DNA from: an uncultured Alphaproteobacteria bacterium
Lineage (GTDB): Bacteria; Pseudomonadota; Alphaproteobacteria; Rhodobacterales; Rhodobacteraceae
DNA length: 64,000 bases
Direction of reading: 5' to 3'
Assembly: GCA_902537215.1 (NCBI GenBank)
Contig: CACBAM010000008.1
Location: forward strand, 1-64,000
Shown here: piece by piece, positions 54,315-62,563 of the stretch
Position numbering within the stretch: position 1 is the stretch's first letter
Layout: every line of letters starts with the position of its first letter
Made by a program: the position numbers and the translations under genes
The notes under the pieces: model-generated
Seen by the model: the letters and a program-made list of their open reading frames with translations, nothing else
Told to the model about the DNA's origin: nothing
Databases searched by the model: none

Positions 54315-54941
54315 ATGTATAGTAAAAACCAATTAATGTTTCAATGGCTCTCACCAAGCTTTCCTACTGGGAGCTTTAATTTCTCGCAGGGGCTTGAGTA
54401 TGCTGTTAGTCAATCGATGGTTAAAAATGAAGCCGATTTAGTTGTGTGGATTGAAAATAATTTAGAAAATGGTTTTTTAAGAAATGACGCAATATTCTTA
54501 AAGCTGGCTTATCAAATCTCGACAGATAAAGATTTAGATGATTTAACGGAATTATGTTTGGCTTTTTCTTGTTCTGCCGCAAAACTTAATGAGCAAGTTA
54601 TGACCGGAGATAATTTCGCCAAAGCTAGCGAAACACCCTTGGGTCTTCCCTATCCTATTGCCCTTGGCACCGCAGCGAAAAAACATAAATTAAAACTAGA
54701 GGAATTAGTGCCTTTATTCTTGCAATCGAATATAAGTAATTTGATTGCGGCTGCTCAGCGCCTTCTGCCTTTAGGCCATAAAAGATCAACAAACATTTTG
54801 AAAAATCTTTTCGAAAAAATTAATGAGATATCACGAAAAGTGCTTATATCGGGGGATAAGGATTTATTTTCCTCTTGTTATTTGACCGATACGTGCACAC
54901 TATTGCATGAGGAATTTCAAGGAAAAGTATTTAAGTCATAG
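54315..54941 (+). CDS. ureF: urease accessory protein UreF
   Basis: 208-aa helical accessory protein that couples UreG to UreD. It shows LMFQWLSPSFPTGSFNFSQGLEYAV at the N-terminus (the UreF motif L-x-D/S-x-x-x-P-x-G-x-F/Y-x-x-S-x-G) and PYPIALGTAAKKHKL, AAAQRLLPLGH in the middle and end. Usual ~210-230 aa. Gaps to neighbours are 14 and 12 bp. Confidence 0.92.
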   Translation: MYSKNQLMFQWLSPSFPTGSFNFSQGLEYAVSQSMVKNEADLVVWIENNLENGFLRNDAIFLKLAYQISTDKDLDDLTELCLAFSCSAAKLNEQVMTGDNFAKASETPLGLPYPIALGTAAKKHKLKLEELVPLFLQSNISNLIAAAQRLLPLGHKRSTNILKNLFEKINEISRKVLISGDKDLFSSCYLTDTCTLLHEEFQGKVFKS

Positions 54942-54953
54942 GGGAGTTTTGAG

Positions 54954-55562
54954 ATGGGAGATGCCTTTAGAGTTGGTCTCGGTGGACCGGTTGGGGCTGG
55001 TAAAACTAGCCTTACAGCTAGTTTATGTAAGGTCTTTTCAGACTCCCTATCAATGGCTGTCATTACAAATGACATATACACTAAAGAGGATGCTGAAATA
55101 TTAATGAAAAAACAAGTGATCAACTCGGAAAGGATTTTAGCAGTAGAAACGGGTGGATGTCCCCATACAGCAATTAGAGAGGACGCGTCTATTAACCTGC
55201 AAGCAGTAGATAAGCTGTCTGAAAAATTTCCTGATCTGGATCTTATCTTATTGGAAAGTGGAGGAGATAACCTTTCGGCCACCTTCAGTCCAGAACTGGT
55301 AGATTATACGATCTTTATGATAGATGTCTGTATGGGAGAAGAAATACCACGAAAGGGGGGGCCTGCAATAATGAGATCCGACCTTTTAATAATTAATAAA
55401 ATTGATTTGGCGGAATATGTGGATGTTTCAGTAGACCAAATGCTTCAAGATGCTATTGCTAAAAGAAATGGTAAACCTGTCTTGCTCACAAATTTGAAGC
55501 AGGAAAAAGGTGTGGACGCTGTAAAAGGTGAGATTATGAAAATGGGAAATCTTAAAGCGTGA
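54954..55562 (+). CDS. ureG: urease accessory GTPase UreG
   Basis: 202-aa SIMIBI GTPase that carries nickel to apo-urease. P-loop [18 protein letters not shown] (~9), [33 protein letters not shown] (the Cys-Pro-His nickel-binding site), [20 protein letters not shown] and [10 protein letters not shown] (guanine specificity NKxD). Its TGA overlaps the GTG of the following hydratase by 4 bp, which couples urease assembly genes to a leucine-catabolism gene. Confidence 0.96.
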   Translation: MGDAFRVGLGGPVGAGKTSLTASLCKVFSDSLSMAVITNDIYTKEDAEILMKKQVINSERILAVETGGCPHTAIREDASINLQAVDKLSEKFPDLDLILLESGGDNLSATFSPELVDYTIFMIDVCMGEEIPRKGGPAIMRSDLLIINKIDLAEYVDVSVDQMLQDAIAKRNGKPVLLTNLKQEKGVDAVKGEIMKMGNLKA

Positions 55563-56374
55563 AAAATAAATTTAAAGAAATTGAAGTAAATATCAATACT
55601 CAAGGCGTGTGTGAGATTACTTTGAATAGACCCGATAAGCATAACGCTATGAATAGAAAAATGATTGATGAGTTGGAAGAAGTTGGGCAGTATTTAAAAT
55701 CGCAGGACAGTGTTCGAGTAGTTTTTCTTCAAGCAAATGGGAAAACATTTTGTGCTGGAGGAGATTTAAATTGGATGAAAGAGCAAGAAAAAAAATCCAA
55801 AGAAGGAAAATTGGTTGAGGCTAGAGCGCTAGCAAAAATGTTGGCAACAATGAATAGTTTACCAATGCCATTGATTTCCATCGTCTATGGAAGTGCATTT
55901 GGTGGAGGCCTAGGACTAATCTCCGTATCTGACACAGTAATTGTTTCGCAAGCTTCAAAGTTTGGCCTTACAGAAACAAGGCTAGGGTTGATCCCCGCGA
56001 CAATTGGACCATTCGTAATTAAGAAATTAGGAGAAAGTTACGGTCGTAACGTATTTTTCAGTGGTAAGATTTTTGATTCTGAATTGGCCTATAAGATGGG
56101 TCTTATTCATTATGTTTGTAATGATAAAAAAGAAATTCAGTCATTAAAATTGCAGGAAATCGATAACATATTAAAATGTTCACCGGACGCAATTAAAAAA
56201 TCAAAAGAGCTATTGAAGAGTCTTACAGGGGAGAAAGCAGAAGATTTTTTTGAGATAACAACAAATATTCTTGCGAGCAGTTGGGAGTCGGAGGAGGGTA
56301 AACAGGGTATTAAGGCTTTTTTTGAAAAGAAACCTGCGCCTTGGGTAAAAAAAGGAGAGAGTTATGGACAATAG
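55559..56374 (+). CDS. liuC: methylglutaconyl-CoA hydratase (enoyl-CoA hydratase family)
   Basis: 271-aa crotonase-family protein from GTG 55559. It has [20 protein letters not shown], the oxyanion loop [16 protein letters not shown] and [15 protein letters not shown]. The LNWM stretch after AGGD and the [18 protein letters not shown] stretch are typical of 3-methylglutaconyl-CoA hydratase (AUH/LiuC), which hydrates methylglutaconyl-CoA to HMG-CoA. That activity is exactly the step missing between MccAB and HMG-CoA lyase upstream. It overlaps ureG by 4 bp and the next gene by 11 bp. A general enoyl-CoA hydratase remains possible. Confidence 0.85.
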   Translation: MKNKFKEIEVNINTQGVCEITLNRPDKHNAMNRKMIDELEEVGQYLKSQDSVRVVFLQANGKTFCAGGDLNWMKEQEKKSKEGKLVEARALAKMLATMNSLPMPLISIVYGSAFGGGLGLISVSDTVIVSQASKFGLTETRLGLIPATIGPFVIKKLGESYGRNVFFSGKIFDSELAYKMGLIHYVCNDKKEIQSLKLQEIDNILKCSPDAIKKSKELLKSLTGEKAEDFFEITTNILASSWESEEGKQGIKAFFEKKPAPWVKKGESYGQ

Positions 56375-56933
56375 ACCTATTAGCAGATCGTCGATACCAA
56401 ATTTGGAGGATTTACCAGAGGACGTGAAAACGAAGATTCAGTCAGTGCAAGAAAAGACAGGCTTTGTACCAAATGTCTTTATGATAATGGCGAGAAAACC
56501 TGATGAGTTTAGAGGTTTTTGTACCTACTACGATGCTATTATGGAGACAGAATGTAATATAACTAAAGCCGAATTGGAGATGATCGTTGTGGCTACCTCC
56601 GCACAAAATGATTGTCTTTATTGTGTAGTTTCCCATGGAGCGGTTTTGAGAATAAGATCCAAAGATAAAAATATTTCAGACCAAATAGCTATAAACTATA
56701 AAAAGAGTAAAATAACTGAGAGACAACGTGCTATGCTTGATTTTGCCGTGAAAGTAGCAAAGGAGTCGCAGAGCATAAATGACTCTGATTTTAAAATTTT
56801 AGAAAGTTTTGGTTTTGATATTGAAGACGCGTGGCGAATAGCCTCAGTTGCGTCTTTCTTCGCTATGAGTAATCGACTAGCTAACACATTTTCAATGTTA
56901 CCTAATGAGGAATTCTATGCTATGGGCCGATAA
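56364..56933 (+). CDS. AhpD-like peroxidase-related protein
   Basis: 189-aa protein of the carboxymuconolactone decarboxylase/AhpD superfamily ('uncharacterised peroxidase-related'). The redox motif CLYCVVSHGAV (C-x2-C-x3-H) is at ~88-98, inside the AELEMIVVATSAQNDCLYC helix pair, and the C-terminal half has the repeated four-helix layout with ITERQRAMLDFAVKVA. Starts inside the hydratase gene (11-bp overlap) and closes the leucine/urea operon. Substrate unknown. Confidence 0.82.
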   Translation: MDNRPISRSSIPNLEDLPEDVKTKIQSVQEKTGFVPNVFMIMARKPDEFRGFCTYYDAIMETECNITKAELEMIVVATSAQNDCLYCVVSHGAVLRIRSKDKNISDQIAINYKKSKITERQRAMLDFAVKVAKESQSINDSDFKILESFGFDIEDAWRIASVASFFAMSNRLANTFSMLPNEEFYAMGR

Positions 56934-56961
56934 AAACTTTGGTAACTATTTTGTAAAAGTA

Positions 56962-58428
56962 CTAAACAATTATTTTCGGCTCTGATGGAACACTTGTTTC
57001 TTGATGTTGATTTTGAAGTTCTATCAATTTGTCGATAAGAGGTTTACTTGCTGGACAAGTTTTTCTAGTTTTTAAAGAAACGTGTAGAAGAAGATGTTCA
57101 CCGGTAGCAAAAAGTTCTCCTTCTTTATTTCTCAACATATGAAAAACATGCAGTTTTTTCTCAGTTCCTTTTATAACTTTAGTTTCTATATATATTTCTT
57201 GCCCTACTTTAAGCTCGTTTAGGTGCCTAATATTTGTCTCAACTGTAAAGTAGGAATTGCCAGCTTCGATATAGGCTTTATCACAGCCTATATGGAGCAT
57301 CACAGCATCTGATGCATCACCAAAACAGTTTAGATAGCGATATTCTGTCATATGACCATTATAATCTGCCCATTCAGGAGGTATCGTTTTTGTATAGGTA
57401 ATTAGCAGGTCACTACTTATTTTTCCACTAGCTTTTTCTGCCTCTTTTGATTGTTCATCGAAAAGATCTTTTTCATAGCTCGCTAATGTTCGTCCAGATC
57501 CCCAACGGTTGTTGCGAAGAGCTTTCTGTAATTCAACCAAGTTTTTGTCCCTAATATCTTCTAACTCGGAGATGCTATACATATCTGATTGAGCATCTGA
57601 TTGAGAACAAATTTTATCTATTAAATCAGAATTAAACTCTGGTACATCTGTCAATCTGGACCAAGGCCATTTTAGCGCAGGACCAAATTGATCAAGGAAA
57701 TGACGCATGCCTTGATCTCCTCCAGCAATACGGTAACTTTCAAATATTCCCATTTGCGCAAATCGTATTCCAAAGCTAGACGTGATAATATTGTCTAGCT
57801 CTTTAGTCGTGCAAATATCATCTTTTATAAGCCACAATGCTTCGCGCCACATCGCCTCTAACATCCTGTCAGCGACAAAAGCATCTATTTCTTTTTTGAT
57901 TATTATAGGTACCATTCCTATGTATTCCAATAAATGATGCACATCATCAACGATATTCTGATCTCTTTCTTGACCTGGAACTACCTCGACCAAAGGCATC
58001 AGATACACCGGGTTGAAAGGGTGTGTAACAAGCAAATTCTGAGGATTTTTCATATGCTTTTGAAGGTCAGTGGGCTTGAAACCTGAAGTAGACGACAAAA
58101 TAATTGAATTATTTGAAATCTGCTCAATTTCTTTGTAAAGGCTATGCTTCAATTGTAAATTTTCCGGAACACTTTCAATTATATAAGTGGACGTTTTTAG
58201 AGCACCTTCCAAAGATTTTTCAAAAGTAAGACTGCCCATTTCTCTTAAAGGGGCCTTTGTTAATTGAGAGAAATATTTTTTAGCCCTTTCAACGGACAGT
58301 CGTGTCCTATTGTAGCTTTCTGGGCGCTTATCAAAAACGTTTACATTTATTCCATTAACTAATAAGCGGGCAGCCCAACCAGACCCTATTACGCCAGCTC
58401 CTATGCATGTCACACTTAAATTTTTCAT
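56962..58428 (-). CDS. cdhA: L-carnitine dehydrogenase fused to betainyl-CoA thioesterase
   Basis: 488-aa two-domain enzyme. Residues 1 to ~325 are an NAD-dependent 3-hydroxyacyl-dehydrogenase fold (VTCIGAGVIGSGWAARLLVNG, VTHPFNPVYLMPLVEVVPG, FVADRMLEAMWREAL), oxidising carnitine to 3-dehydrocarnitine. Residues ~345-470 are a hot-dog thioesterase (PPEWADYNGHMTEYRYLNCF ... ATGEHLLLHVSL), which would release glycine betaine from betainyl-CoA. This fusion is known from carnitine degraders such as Rhizobiales. The BKACE that works between the two half-reactions is 2 bp upstream. Last gene of the minus-strand operon. Confidence 0.88.
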   Translation of the reverse strand: MKNLSVTCIGAGVIGSGWAARLLVNGINVNVFDKRPESYNRTRLSVERAKKYFSQLTKAPLREMGSLTFEKSLEGALKTSTYIIESVPENLQLKHSLYKEIEQISNNSIILSSTSGFKPTDLQKHMKNPQNLLVTHPFNPVYLMPLVEVVPGQERDQNIVDDVHHLLEYIGMVPIIIKKEIDAFVADRMLEAMWREALWLIKDDICTTKELDNIITSSFGIRFAQMGIFESYRIAGGDQGMRHFLDQFGPALKWPWSRLTDVPEFNSDLIDKICSQSDAQSDMYSISELEDIRDKNLVELQKALRNNRWGSGRTLASYEKDLFDEQSKEAEKASGKISSDLLITYTKTIPPEWADYNGHMTEYRYLNCFGDASDAVMLHIGCDKAYIEAGNSYFTVETNIRHLNELKVGQEIYIETKVIKGTEKKLHVFHMLRNKEGELFATGEHLLLHVSLKTRKTCPASKPLIDKLIELQNQHQETSVPSEPKIIV

Positions 58429-58430
58429 AA

Positions 58431-59336
58431 TTATTGTTTTTTCAAACGAAGCTTGTCACGAACTTCTTTTGCTGACATGACCTTACTGCCGGAGTTTTCG
58501 ATAACATTTACGGCTTTTTCAACCAACTGGTAATTCTTTGCTAACCGTCCTTTTTCCAACCAAATATTATCTTCCAACCCCACTCTGACATTTCCTCCTG
58601 CCAGGGTGGCCATTGCAACATAAGGGATCTGAAATTGCCCTATGGAAAATGCAGACCAACTCCAGTCCTTTGGAATATTATTCACTAAAGACATAAACGT
58701 ATTTATATCATTTGGTGCGCCCCAGGGTATACCCATACAAAGCTGTAAAAGAACGGGATCTTTTATCAGACCTTCGTTCACAAGTTTTTTTGCCAGCCAC
58801 AGATGTCCTGTATCAAAAACTTCAATCTCAGGAAGAATACCTAAATTGGTGATCTTTGAAGCCATCGCCATTAGCATTCCCGGCGTGTTGGTCATTACAT
58901 AGTTATCCTCAGCAAAATTCATTGTGCCACAATCTAAAGTGCAGATTTCTGGCTTACATGTAACAAGATGCTTTATTCTTTCCGATGCCCCTATCATATC
59001 TGTTTCTGGTTCTTTAAGTGGCAGTGGGTTTTCAGCATCGAGACCAAGGTAAATATCGCCTCCCATTCCGGTAGTTAAGTTCAAAACGACGTCCGTTTTG
59101 GAGTCTCTAATCCTTTTTGTTACTTCTTCATAGAGATCAACCCGACGACTTGGTATACCGGTATCGGGATCTCTTACATGACAATGTACAATAGCCGCTC
59201 CAGCTTTAGCGGCTTCAATGGCACTATCTGCAATTTCTTTTGGCGACCTTGGTACTTCTCGACTTTTATCTTGTGAACTACCAGAACCAGTCACAGCACA
59301 GGTAATAAAGACATTTTTATTAATAGACAGAGCCAT
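58431..59336 (-). CDS. cdhC: 3-dehydrocarnitine:acetyl-CoA cleavage enzyme (BKACE, DUF849)
   Basis: 301-aa zinc-dependent beta-keto acid cleavage enzyme. The metal site HCHVRDPDTG (~48-57) and the GLEDN-type end (GGNVRVGLEDNIWLEKGRL) are visible, with LNLTTGMGGD, EICTLDCGTMNFAEDN, EVFDTGHLWLAKKL and LCMGIPWGAPNDINTFMSL between. These stretches closely recall characterised CdhC proteins that turn dehydrocarnitine plus acetyl-CoA into betainyl-CoA plus acetoacetate. The neighbouring carnitine dehydrogenase-thioesterase fusion supports that activity over other BKACE substrates. Confidence 0.88.
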   Translation of the reverse strand: MALSINKNVFITCAVTGSGSSQDKSREVPRSPKEIADSAIEAAKAGAAIVHCHVRDPDTGIPSRRVDLYEEVTKRIRDSKTDVVLNLTTGMGGDIYLGLDAENPLPLKEPETDMIGASERIKHLVTCKPEICTLDCGTMNFAEDNYVMTNTPGMLMAMASKITNLGILPEIEVFDTGHLWLAKKLVNEGLIKDPVLLQLCMGIPWGAPNDINTFMSLVNNIPKDWSWSAFSIGQFQIPYVAMATLAGGNVRVGLEDNIWLEKGRLAKNYQLVEKAVNVIENSGSKVMSAKEVRDKLRLKKQ

Positions 59337-59343
59337 TCTTACC

Positions 59344-60471
59344 TCATTGAATTAAAGGAAGGTCTTTGATTAATCCTTCTCTAAACTCATGATCAGCAAT
59401 ATTAACTAATATTTTTTTGTTATTATCCCAGTATCCATATTTGATCATACCAACCCCAATATTTTTCTTAAAATGTGGTGAGAATGCTCCTGAAGTTAAG
59501 CTTCCGACTATAGTTCTTTTATTTATATCAAAAACTTGTAAAGGTCTTGATATTGTTGGAAGTTTAGGCCCATTATAAATAACACCTCTTATACGTCTTT
59601 TAATGCCATATCTGGTCTGCCGCTGGAGAACTTTTTTCCCAATATAATCTGCTTTTTTATTTATATCCAAGAACTTATCCATGTTACATTCCAGAGGTGT
59701 GTTCTCCACGGTCATTTCATTACCAAAGGATAATAATCCTGCTTCAACTCTATCTATTATGTTTGGAGATCCTGGCCTTATGTTTTCTGATCTACCAGCT
59801 CCTAAAATTGTTTCCCATAGAGATGAACCGAGTTCTGGTCGAGACAGATATATTTCATAACCACCAATTCTAGAGTAACCGGTTCTGGCTATTAGTTGGG
59901 AAGAGCCATCAAGTGAAAAATAGTCGAAATTGAATTTTTTAATTGAATATATTCGTTCACCAAAAACTTTGGCCAAAACATCGGCAGCTTTTGGCCCTTG
60001 TACTGCCAAAGGCCACACGTCAGGTTCTCTTATTCTTACTTTTAAGCCAAAACCAATAGCTAACCCTCTAGCCCACAATAACACATCTGAGTCTGCAACG
60101 GAAAGATAGAAATGATCGGCACTTATTTTGATAAGAATAGGATCATTGATTATACCACCATTTTCGTCGGTCAAGGGAATGTAAAGACATTTTCCTGGTT
60201 GAAGTTCTGAGATTGATCTAGGCGTCATTAACTCAATAAGTTTGAGCGCGTCTTTACCTTTAATTTCAACTTGCCTTTGACAACCAACGTCCCAAATTTG
60301 AGCATGTTTTTGTAGGTGCAAATAATCATCTTCAATTGAGTTTTTAAATGACTTAGGAAGTAGTGTATGGTTCACAACGGAAAATCCCGTTACTCCATGC
60401 TTTTCGACAGAGGTAGTAAAAGGCGTTCTTCTGATCCTTCTAGAGAAATTCAGCTTATTTTGAATATTCAT
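59344..60471 (-). CDS. DmdA/GcvT-like aminomethyltransferase-fold protein
   Basis: 375-aa THF-binding fold related to glycine-cleavage T-protein and closest, by eye, to DMSP demethylase DmdA: SRRIRRTPFTTSVEKHGVTG, QIWDVGCQRQVEIKGKDALK, LMTPRSISELQPGKCLYIPL, SVADSDVLLWARGLAIGF, DVWPLAVQGPKAADVL, IDRVEAGLLSFGNEMT. Where DmdA as I recall has GWSKQGGYE, this protein has GYSRIGGYE, so the Trp I associate with DMSP binding is replaced by Tyr. ATG 60471 has GGGAG 7 bp upstream and avoids the 19-bp overlap of an alternative start at 60492. In a carnitine-to-betaine operon, glycine betaine or another methylated substrate is as likely as DMSP. Confidence 0.78.
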   Translation of the reverse strand: MNIQNKLNFSRRIRRTPFTTSVEKHGVTGFSVVNHTLLPKSFKNSIEDDYLHLQKHAQIWDVGCQRQVEIKGKDALKLIELMTPRSISELQPGKCLYIPLTDENGGIINDPILIKISADHFYLSVADSDVLLWARGLAIGFGLKVRIREPDVWPLAVQGPKAADVLAKVFGERIYSIKKFNFDYFSLDGSSQLIARTGYSRIGGYEIYLSRPELGSSLWETILGAGRSENIRPGSPNIIDRVEAGLLSFGNEMTVENTPLECNMDKFLDINKKADYIGKKVLQRQTRYGIKRRIRGVIYNGPKLPTISRPLQVFDINKRTIVGSLTSGAFSPHFKKNIGVGMIKYGYWDNNKKILVNIADHEFREGLIKDLPLIQ

Positions 60472-60473
60472 TT

Positions 60474-60815
60474 TTATTCTCCCGACCACCAAGTAGAGGC
60501 GCCGTTTTGAGATACGATGATAGGAATATGGAATTTTTCATTTTCTGAACTGAAAGATACCCTGAAAATTATATCTCTACAGTATATACCTTTTTTCTTC
60601 ATATGAATATCTGATAGTTTAAATTCAATCTCAAAAATTTCATTGCTTTTAAGGGGAAAGTCAAAGCTCTCTGAAATGCGTCCCACCGCATCAGTTTTAT
60701 TAGAAAATATATTCTTTTTTGCTCCATCAGGCTCAATTTGTGTAAGGGTAACTGTTAGACCGGCGACATGAGTACCGTTTTCGGAATTTAATACATGTGT
60801 ACTTATTAAGGGCAT
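60474..60815 (-). CDS. transthyretin/5-hydroxyisourate-hydrolase-like protein with altered C-terminus
   Basis: 113-aa protein with the HIUase fold: LISTHVLNSENGTHVAGLTVTL (first catalytic His), DAVGRISESFDF (Arg), and KFHIPIIVSQNGAST (second His). In true HIUases the chain ends with a Tyr-Arg-Gly-Ser tetrapeptide that shapes the active site; here the corresponding end reads WWSGE. No other urate-degradation gene is present. The gene lies 2 bp after the ThDP enzyme and just ahead of the DmdA-like gene, so it works with them. A hydrolase for another cyclic or lactone-like intermediate is one possibility (inference). Confidence 0.75.
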   Translation of the reverse strand: MPLISTHVLNSENGTHVAGLTVTLTQIEPDGAKKNIFSNKTDAVGRISESFDFPLKSNEIFEIEFKLSDIHMKKKGIYCRDIIFRVSFSSENEKFHIPIIVSQNGASTWWSGE

Positions 60816-60817
60816 TA

Positions 60818-62563
60818 TTATTCTATAGAAGCCTTATCTCTTTTATCGCTTGTAGCCGCAACAATTGGGCTGATAACGCCTTTTGTTTTTACGTTAACAC
60901 AAGCAGGTTTCCCGCTGTCTATTGCTCGCCTTACAGCTCCTTGAATCTCATCTTTTTGAGTTACCAGCTCTCCATAACCGCCCATTCCCTCAAACATTCC
61001 ATGAAATGGTATATCTCTGAAATCTGTCGCAAAATGAGAACCATCTTTGAACAATCTTTCCTGTTGTTGCGATATACAATCTAAACCACCATTGTTATCG
61101 ATAATTATAACAATCGGCAGGTTTTCTTGAAAGGCTGTCTCAATGGATAAACCCCCACTGAGGAAGGCACCATCTCCAGAAATCAATACAATCGTCTTTT
61201 CTTTATTGAGACGCTTTGCAGACAGTGCAAATGATACCCCAACGCCTAGCATTGAATAGGAACCAGGGTGCAATATTTGAGAAAGAGCTAATCCATTGGA
61301 GGCCATTATATTAACAGCAATTTCTGACCAAAAGTGTGTATTACCCCCATCAAAAACTAAGATATCTTCGTCTGTCATACACTTTTGTACCGAAAGAGAA
61401 AGCTCTAAAGGGTGAATTTTCCCGCCACTCCATGCTGGAGAATTCGTTGTTTCAACAAGATTGTTTAGCGACGCAGTCACCCATTTTTTTCTTTCCTCAA
61501 TATTTTTAGCTAGCCAATCTTTTTCTAAAGAGAATTTAACTCCGTTGTTTGACTCTAGTAGACATTCAAAAAAAGCTCCAGGATCACTCAAAAGCAAATG
61601 GTCAGCCGCTCTATTAAATTCTATTTCTTCATGCGATCCGTTGACACATATTAACCTCGAACTCGCTGGAAATAATGGTGGATTACCGAAATTCATTTGA
61701 TTATCCAAGCGACCTCCAACCATTATAATGCAGTCAGACTCATTAAACGCAAACTTTGAAGGATGGTACTGATGCACATCGGCAAGCCCTAGAAAGGCCT
61801 TGCAATTTTCATTTAATAATTTTTGGTGATATGGCACATTAAAAATTGGTATTCTGATTTCATCACCCACTTGCTTTAACAGATCTTCATTTTTTGACCA
61901 CCATATCCCGTGTCCACCGATAATTATGGGTTTTTTTGAAGACTTTATAATACCTATTATCTCATTTAGTGCTGAGGGCTCAGGCCATGCTTTATAGGTC
62001 TTTGGTTCTTTTCTAGTAAATGGACGCTCCATATCTGAGGCGCTTTCATTATAGGACGAAAACATTATGTCTACAGGCATACTTAGATGGACCGGGCCTG
62101 GATAACCACTTGTCGCTATTCTCCAAGCTCTATCCACGAACTCAGGAATTCTATTTCCATCTGTTATTGATGCACTGTATTTTGTAAGCGGTCTTGCGAT
62201 AGAAACGTCATCTATTTCCTTAAATCCTCCAGCACCTTGCTTTTTAAGAGTGGATGAGCCTGTAACAAAAATCACAGGAGATCTTTCCCCCCACGCCTCC
62301 ATCATGGCAGGTATAGCATTCGCAAACCCCTCCGGACCAACCAAACAAACAGAGGGTTTTCTCGAAAGTCTCGTATGGCCGTCTGCCAAATGACCTGCAA
62401 TTTGTTCATGTGGGCAATTTATCACAGGTATTTGATAATTCATGAAACCCTCAAGTGCAGGGTTGCAAAACCCACCTGCAAGTGTAAATACATGGTTTAT
62501 TCCTTTCTCTTTGAAAGATTTAGCTAAAAGCTGTCCTCCTCGAAGCATATTATTATCTTTCAT
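60818..62563 (-). CDS. thiamine-diphosphate-dependent enzyme, acetolactate-synthase-like
   Basis: 581-aa three-domain ThDP enzyme. The catalytic Glu is in PHEQIAGHLADGHTRLS (~residue 53), the central Rossmann-like domain is ~195-340 (KPIIIGGHGIWWSKN), and the ThDP/Mg motif is SGDGAFLSGGLSIETAFQEN ... DNNGG (GDG-x-NN, ~462-490). A small subunit gene, needed by true biosynthetic acetolactate synthase, is absent. Relatives include oxalyl-CoA decarboxylase, sulfoacetaldehyde acetyltransferase and benzaldehyde lyase-like enzymes. Substrate unknown; it overlaps the Udh-like gene by 11 bp. Confidence 0.85.
   Translation of the reverse strand: MKDNNMLRGGQLLAKSFKEKGINHVFTLAGGFCNPALEGFMNYQIPVINCPHEQIAGHLADGHTRLSRKPSVCLVGPEGFANAIPAMMEAWGERSPVIFVTGSSTLKKQGAGGFKEIDDVSIARPLTKYSASITDGNRIPEFVDRAWRIATSGYPGPVHLSMPVDIMFSSYNESASDMERPFTRKEPKTYKAWPEPSALNEIIGIIKSSKKPIIIGGHGIWWSKNEDLLKQVGDEIRIPIFNVPYHQKLLNENCKAFLGLADVHQYHPSKFAFNESDCIIMVGGRLDNQMNFGNPPLFPASSRLICVNGSHEEIEFNRAADHLLLSDPGAFFECLLESNNGVKFSLEKDWLAKNIEERKKWVTASLNNLVETTNSPAWSGGKIHPLELSLSVQKCMTDEDILVFDGGNTHFWSEIAVNIMASNGLALSQILHPGSYSMLGVGVSFALSAKRLNKEKTIVLISGDGAFLSGGLSIETAFQENLPIVIIIDNNGGLDCISQQQERLFKDGSHFATDFRDIPFHGMFEGMGGYGELVTQKDEIQGAVRRAIDSGKPACVNVKTKGVISPIVAATSDKRDKASIE

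Noticed and set aside
60818-62563. Biosynthetic acetolactate synthase (ilvB)
   Set aside because: No small regulatory subunit gene follows and the neighbours are catabolic, so the symbol would be unsafe.
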